The notes under the pieces: generated by a model | Seen by the model: the letters and a program-made list of their open reading frames with translations, nothing else | Told to the model about the DNA's origin: nothing | The model's database searches: none | Program-made: the position numbers and the translations under genes | Part shown: one piece after another, positions 5,924-7,517 of the stretch | How the letters are laid out: every line of letters starts with the position of its first letter | Position numbering within the stretch: position 1 is the stretch's first letter | Assembly: GCA_029243665.1 (NCBI GenBank) | Contig: JAQWRO010000077.1 | Coordinates: 1 to 7,517 of the forward strand | Reading direction: 5' to 3' | Source: Gammaproteobacteria bacterium | GTDB taxonomy: Bacteria; Pseudomonadota; Gammaproteobacteria; Comchoanobacterales; Comchoanobacteraceae | Length of the DNA stretch: 7,517 nucleotides

Positions 5924-7041
5924 TGTTTCGCTATATGATTTTATTACTTATTGCTGCCGCTGCGAGTGCTTGGCTTTGGGTCAATCCAGGTTTAGTAGAA
6001 ATACATGTTGCACAGTTGAGTGTTGCGATGCAATTGGGCACATTTATTTTAATAATCATAGCATTATTCATTATAATTAAAGTCATCTGGAATATCTTAA
6101 AATTACCATCTTGGCTGCATCATCGTCGTAACGTACGCCTGGATAAACAAATCAATAAACACATAACTAAATTATGTATTCAACTTTCAGAAGGGCAAAT
6201 ATTAAAAATTGTCCAATCCAAACGTTATCAAGACAATCTACCAAGCCAATTATTGGGGCTATTAGCCAATGCTTTGAATGGGACCTTAACATCAAAGCAA
6301 GTGTCAGCTAGCATTCTCGCCAATGAAGATGCAGAGGGGTTGATTCGTTGGATAGAAGGCTTAGGTTATTTGTATCAGGGCGATGGCGAGCATGCTCAAG
6401 AGGCTTTTAGGCTTGCACTTGTAAAATGCCCCAAACATGCTGGAATATTGACCGTGCTTGCACATAGTTATTATCAAGATGCACAATGGGTGTTGTTGTA
6501 TGATTTAATGCAACAATATAAACGTTACATGCCACAGGACATCATTGCTTTGTATTACGATGATGTTGCCTACGAGCATCTGCTAACCTTAATGGATCAA
6601 CCAGAGTCCTTTGATCAAGCCTGGCGCAAATTACCTCATGAGCTCAAGCAAAGCATTCATTTTATTGATTTGAAAATAGAGCATTTGCTGCAACAAAAAT
6701 TATTTAAGAAGGCAAAAACGACCATTGAGCAAAGTTTAGATCTTCATTGGCAAGATGAGTGGGTTAGGCAATACATGAGCATGCCTGATTTGGAGATGCA
6801 AAAGTGTATCAAACAATTGTTAGCTTGGTTAAAAAAAGAACCAAAGAATGTTGTTTTATTAGATGCGCTTGCTAAAGCACATCTCGAAGCTGATATGGTC
6901 CAACGCGCTGGCACATATTATGAAGCGGCCTTTAGCCAAAGTGGGCAACTTTCAGAGGGTTTGGCATTGCTAGCTTTTTATCAAGCACACCAACCTGAAA
7001 AGGTAACCCAGCTGATTCCACATGTGACAAGATTAATTTAA
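5923..7041 (+). CDS. hemY: HemY family TPR membrane protein
   Basis: A 372-residue inner-membrane protein, close to the roughly 400 of E. coli HemY (not to be confused with the protoporphyrinogen oxidase of the same name). Two membrane segments, about 4-20 and 38-58, with a short loop and a basic stop (HHRRNVR) form the HemY N-domain. The rest is helical with TPR-like repeats, clearest at about 139-205 (EGLIRWIEGLGYLYQGDGEHAQEAF...) and near the C-terminus (LLDALAKAHLEADMVQRAGTYYEAAF). The family is taken to act in late heme synthesis or as a scaffold; the mechanism is unproven. Translation is coupled to hemX through TAATG, with GGAG (5909-5912) 10 nt before the start. The stop lies immediately before the reverse-strand TTA at 7042 that would end the extended small ORF. 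Confidence 0.9.
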   Translation: MFRYMILLLIAAAASAWLWVNPGLVEIHVAQLSVAMQLGTFILIIIALFIIIKVIWNILKLPSWLHHRRNVRLDKQINKHITKLCIQLSEGQILKIVQSKRYQDNLPSQLLGLLANALNGTLTSKQVSASILANEDAEGLIRWIEGLGYLYQGDGEHAQEAFRLALVKCPKHAGILTVLAHSYYQDAQWVLLYDLMQQYKRYMPQDIIALYYDDVAYEHLLTLMDQPESFDQAWRKLPHELKQSIHFIDLKIEHLLQQKLFKKAKTTIEQSLDLHWQDEWVRQYMSMPDLEMQKCIKQLLAWLKKEPKNVVLLDALAKAHLEADMVQRAGTYYEAAFSQSGQLSEGLALLAFYQAHQPEKVTQLIPHVTRLI

Positions 7042-7104
7042 TTATACCGCTATTTCAATAGCGTCACTAACTGCTAGACCTGCGTTGCTAAATGCTTGGC
7101 TAAA
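7042..7104 (-). other. Open frame beyond an in-frame amber codon (possible lost C-terminus of the small secreted protein)
   Basis: After the TAG at 7105-7107 the frame stays open for 20 more codons, reading FSQAFSNAGLAVSDAIEIAV, then TAA directly beside the hemY stop. Its Ala/Ser/Gly-rich, amphipathic character matches the part before the amber. I therefore think the gene originally ended here and one base change shortened it, or that the amber is sometimes read through. Twenty codons is also short enough to be open by chance. Confidence 0.4.
7048..7063. terminator. Small stem-loop between convergent hemY and the small secreted gene
   Basis: CGCTAT (7048-7053) and ATAGCG (7058-7063) pair perfectly around TTCA. 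Leftward, the stem is followed by GTATAATTAAATTAAT, which is U-containing but not a U-run; rightward, no U-run follows. It is the only hairpin I found at this convergent junction, but it is weak as an intrinsic terminator. Confidence 0.3.
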
Positions 7105-7272
7105 CTATTCTAAAGCTGCTTCACCAGCTTGACCTACTGTTGTAGCTAGGGGGCCAGCTGCTCGGCCAACTTCGTCTATAGTTGTGGTGAAAGCGGACCA
7201 AATTTCTGCAGAAGCACTGCTTCCTAAAAGTAATGCTGAAATGGTTAATATTTTAAATAAATTATTGTTCAT
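7105..7272 (-). CDS. Small secreted protein with Sec signal peptide, unknown family (copy 1)
   Basis: A 55-residue product: MNNNLFKILTISALLLGSSASA is a textbook signal peptide (basic N-region, hydrophobic core, A-S-A cleavage site at 20-22), leaving a mature part of 33 residues, EIWSAFTTTIDEV...GQAGEAALE, with no cysteine and a net acidic charge. AGAGG (7279-7283) lies 6 nt before the ATG, so translation is well supported. The mature part is Ala/Gly/Thr-rich and could form an amphipathic helix, so a membrane-active or self-associating peptide is possible; this is inference. It ends at an amber codon with 20 further sense codons in frame. A second gene upstream on the same strand shares the end of the signal peptide. 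The family is not recognised. Confidence 0.65.
   Translation of the reverse strand: MNNNLFKILTISALLLGSSASAEIWSAFTTTIDEVGRAAGPLATTVGQAGEAALE
7208..7233. repeat. 26-nt direct repeat, copy 1 (signal-peptide end)
   Basis: Identical to 7491-7516 at 25 of 26 positions. It encodes the last signal-peptide residues (LLLGSSASA). Inside is the dyad GAAGCA-C-TGCTTC. The other regions of the two genes do not resemble each other at this level. Confidence 0.85.
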
Positions 7273-7289
7273 AAAATACCTCTTTTATT

Positions 7290-7325
7290 ATTATATTAAT
7301 ATTATAGGTTAATTTTAGCATGCTA
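7290..7325 (-). promoter_or_regulatory. Promoter region of the small secreted gene: two TATAAT boxes and a palindrome
   Basis: On the minus strand perfect TATAAT hexamers lie at 7301-7306 and 7290-7295, and a 10-bp palindrome TAGCATGCTA at 7316-7325, about where an upstream regulator or -35 contact would be. No good TTGACA was found at 16-18 bp from either box, so an activator may be needed. Leader length would be about 10-20 nt, with AGAGG included. Confidence 0.4.
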
Positions 7326-7378
7326 GCTGTTGTGAATGTTGATTTTGTTTAAGTCACATTTCAGCAGTCTTTTTTAGT

Positions 7379-7517
7379 TTATTCAGCAACTTCAGCCATA
7401 TCAGCTGCTGCACCCACATCTCCTGCAGTGGATGCACTATAAGCCATCGTAGAAGCTCCAAATAAACTCATAGAAGTTCCAAACAAGCTTGCAGAAGCAC
7501 TGCTTCCCAAAAGTAAG
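7379..7517 (-). CDS. Small secreted protein, unknown family (copy 2, 5' end beyond window)
   Basis: The visible 45 residues begin inside a signal peptide (LLLGSSASA, the same cleavage motif as copy 1), followed by a 36-residue mature part, SLFGTSMSLFGAST then MAYSASTAGDVGAAADMAEVAE, ending in TAA at 7379-7381. The start codon lies past the right edge. The mature part has no cysteine and no lysine or arginine. It opens with a doubled heptad (SLFGTSM/SLFGAST) and ends in an acidic Ala-rich helix. It is on the same strand as copy 1 and 106 bp upstream of it, consistent with a tandem array. The function is unknown; a secreted structural, signalling or antibacterial peptide are all open options. 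Confidence 0.6.
   Translation of the reverse strand, partial: LLLGSSASASLFGTSMSLFGASTMAYSASTAGDVGAAADMAEVAE
7450..7491. repeat. Tandem 21-bp repeat coding for SLFG heptads
   Basis: 7450-7470 and 7471-7491 match at 16 of 21 positions. They encode SLFGAST and SLFGTSM on the minus strand, directly after the predicted signal-peptide cleavage site of copy 2. Confidence 0.6.
7491..7516. repeat. 26-nt direct repeat, copy 2 (signal-peptide end)
   Basis: Matches 7208-7233 with one mismatch (a silent change in a leucine codon, TTA to TTG on the coding strand). It lies at the window edge, so the similarity may extend further. Confidence 0.85.

Noticed and set aside
7330..7378. Terminator between the two small secreted genes
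   Set aside because: A T-run exists on the plus strand (7370-7375), but no inverted repeat pairs in front of it, and the minus strand has no U-run.
1..7517. CRISPR array, tRNA, rRNA, insertion sequence or attachment site
   Set aside because: No regularly spaced repeats, no cloverleaf or conserved rRNA segment, and no transposase-like protein or terminal inverted repeats were seen.

Overview
The window looks like the chromosome of an AT-rich gammaproteobacterium. The full-length ETF-ubiquinone oxidoreductase is of the proteobacterial/mitochondrial type, and hemD-hemX-hemY in that order is characteristic of Gammaproteobacteria. The genus cannot be fixed from the sequence. TAG is an ordinary stop here, since hemD and the ligase gene both end with it.

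Left part (1-3010): an electron-transfer-flavoprotein region. The 5' end of etfB runs off the left edge on the minus strand. Just upstream of it on the same strand is a YbdK/GCS2-like carboxylate-amine ligase. Diverging from that gene is ETF-QO on the plus strand. ETF carries electrons from acyl-CoA and related dehydrogenases to ETF-QO, which reduces membrane ubiquinone, so etfB and ETF-QO are direct partners. The divergent control region (about 1318-1405) is compact. Its two sigma70-like promoters overlap, and the ETF-QO -10 box lies so close to the ATG that a leaderless transcript is likely.

Middle (3007-4360): a minus-strand extended-SDR (dihydroflavonol-4-reductase-like) protein that has lost all three glycines of its nucleotide-binding motif. 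Its stop codon overlaps that of ETF-QO in one TTAA. The 343-bp divergent gap upstream holds a perfect 12-bp GC-centred hairpin, a minus-strand TTGACA promoter candidate and three ATGAGTT half-sites. It may hide a small RNA or a leader attenuator.

Right part (4361-7041): a tightly coupled hemD-hemX-hemY operon, in which HemD makes uroporphyrinogen III and HemX and HemY are membrane-anchored accessory proteins. hemC is not adjacent.

Right edge (7042-7517): two tandem minus-strand genes for very small secreted proteins. They share an almost identical signal-peptide end (LLLGSSASA) but have unrelated-looking mature parts rich in Ala, Gly, Ser and Thr. The complete one has an in-frame amber codon followed by 20 more sense codons. 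I do not recognise this family, and it is the best candidate for something undescribed.
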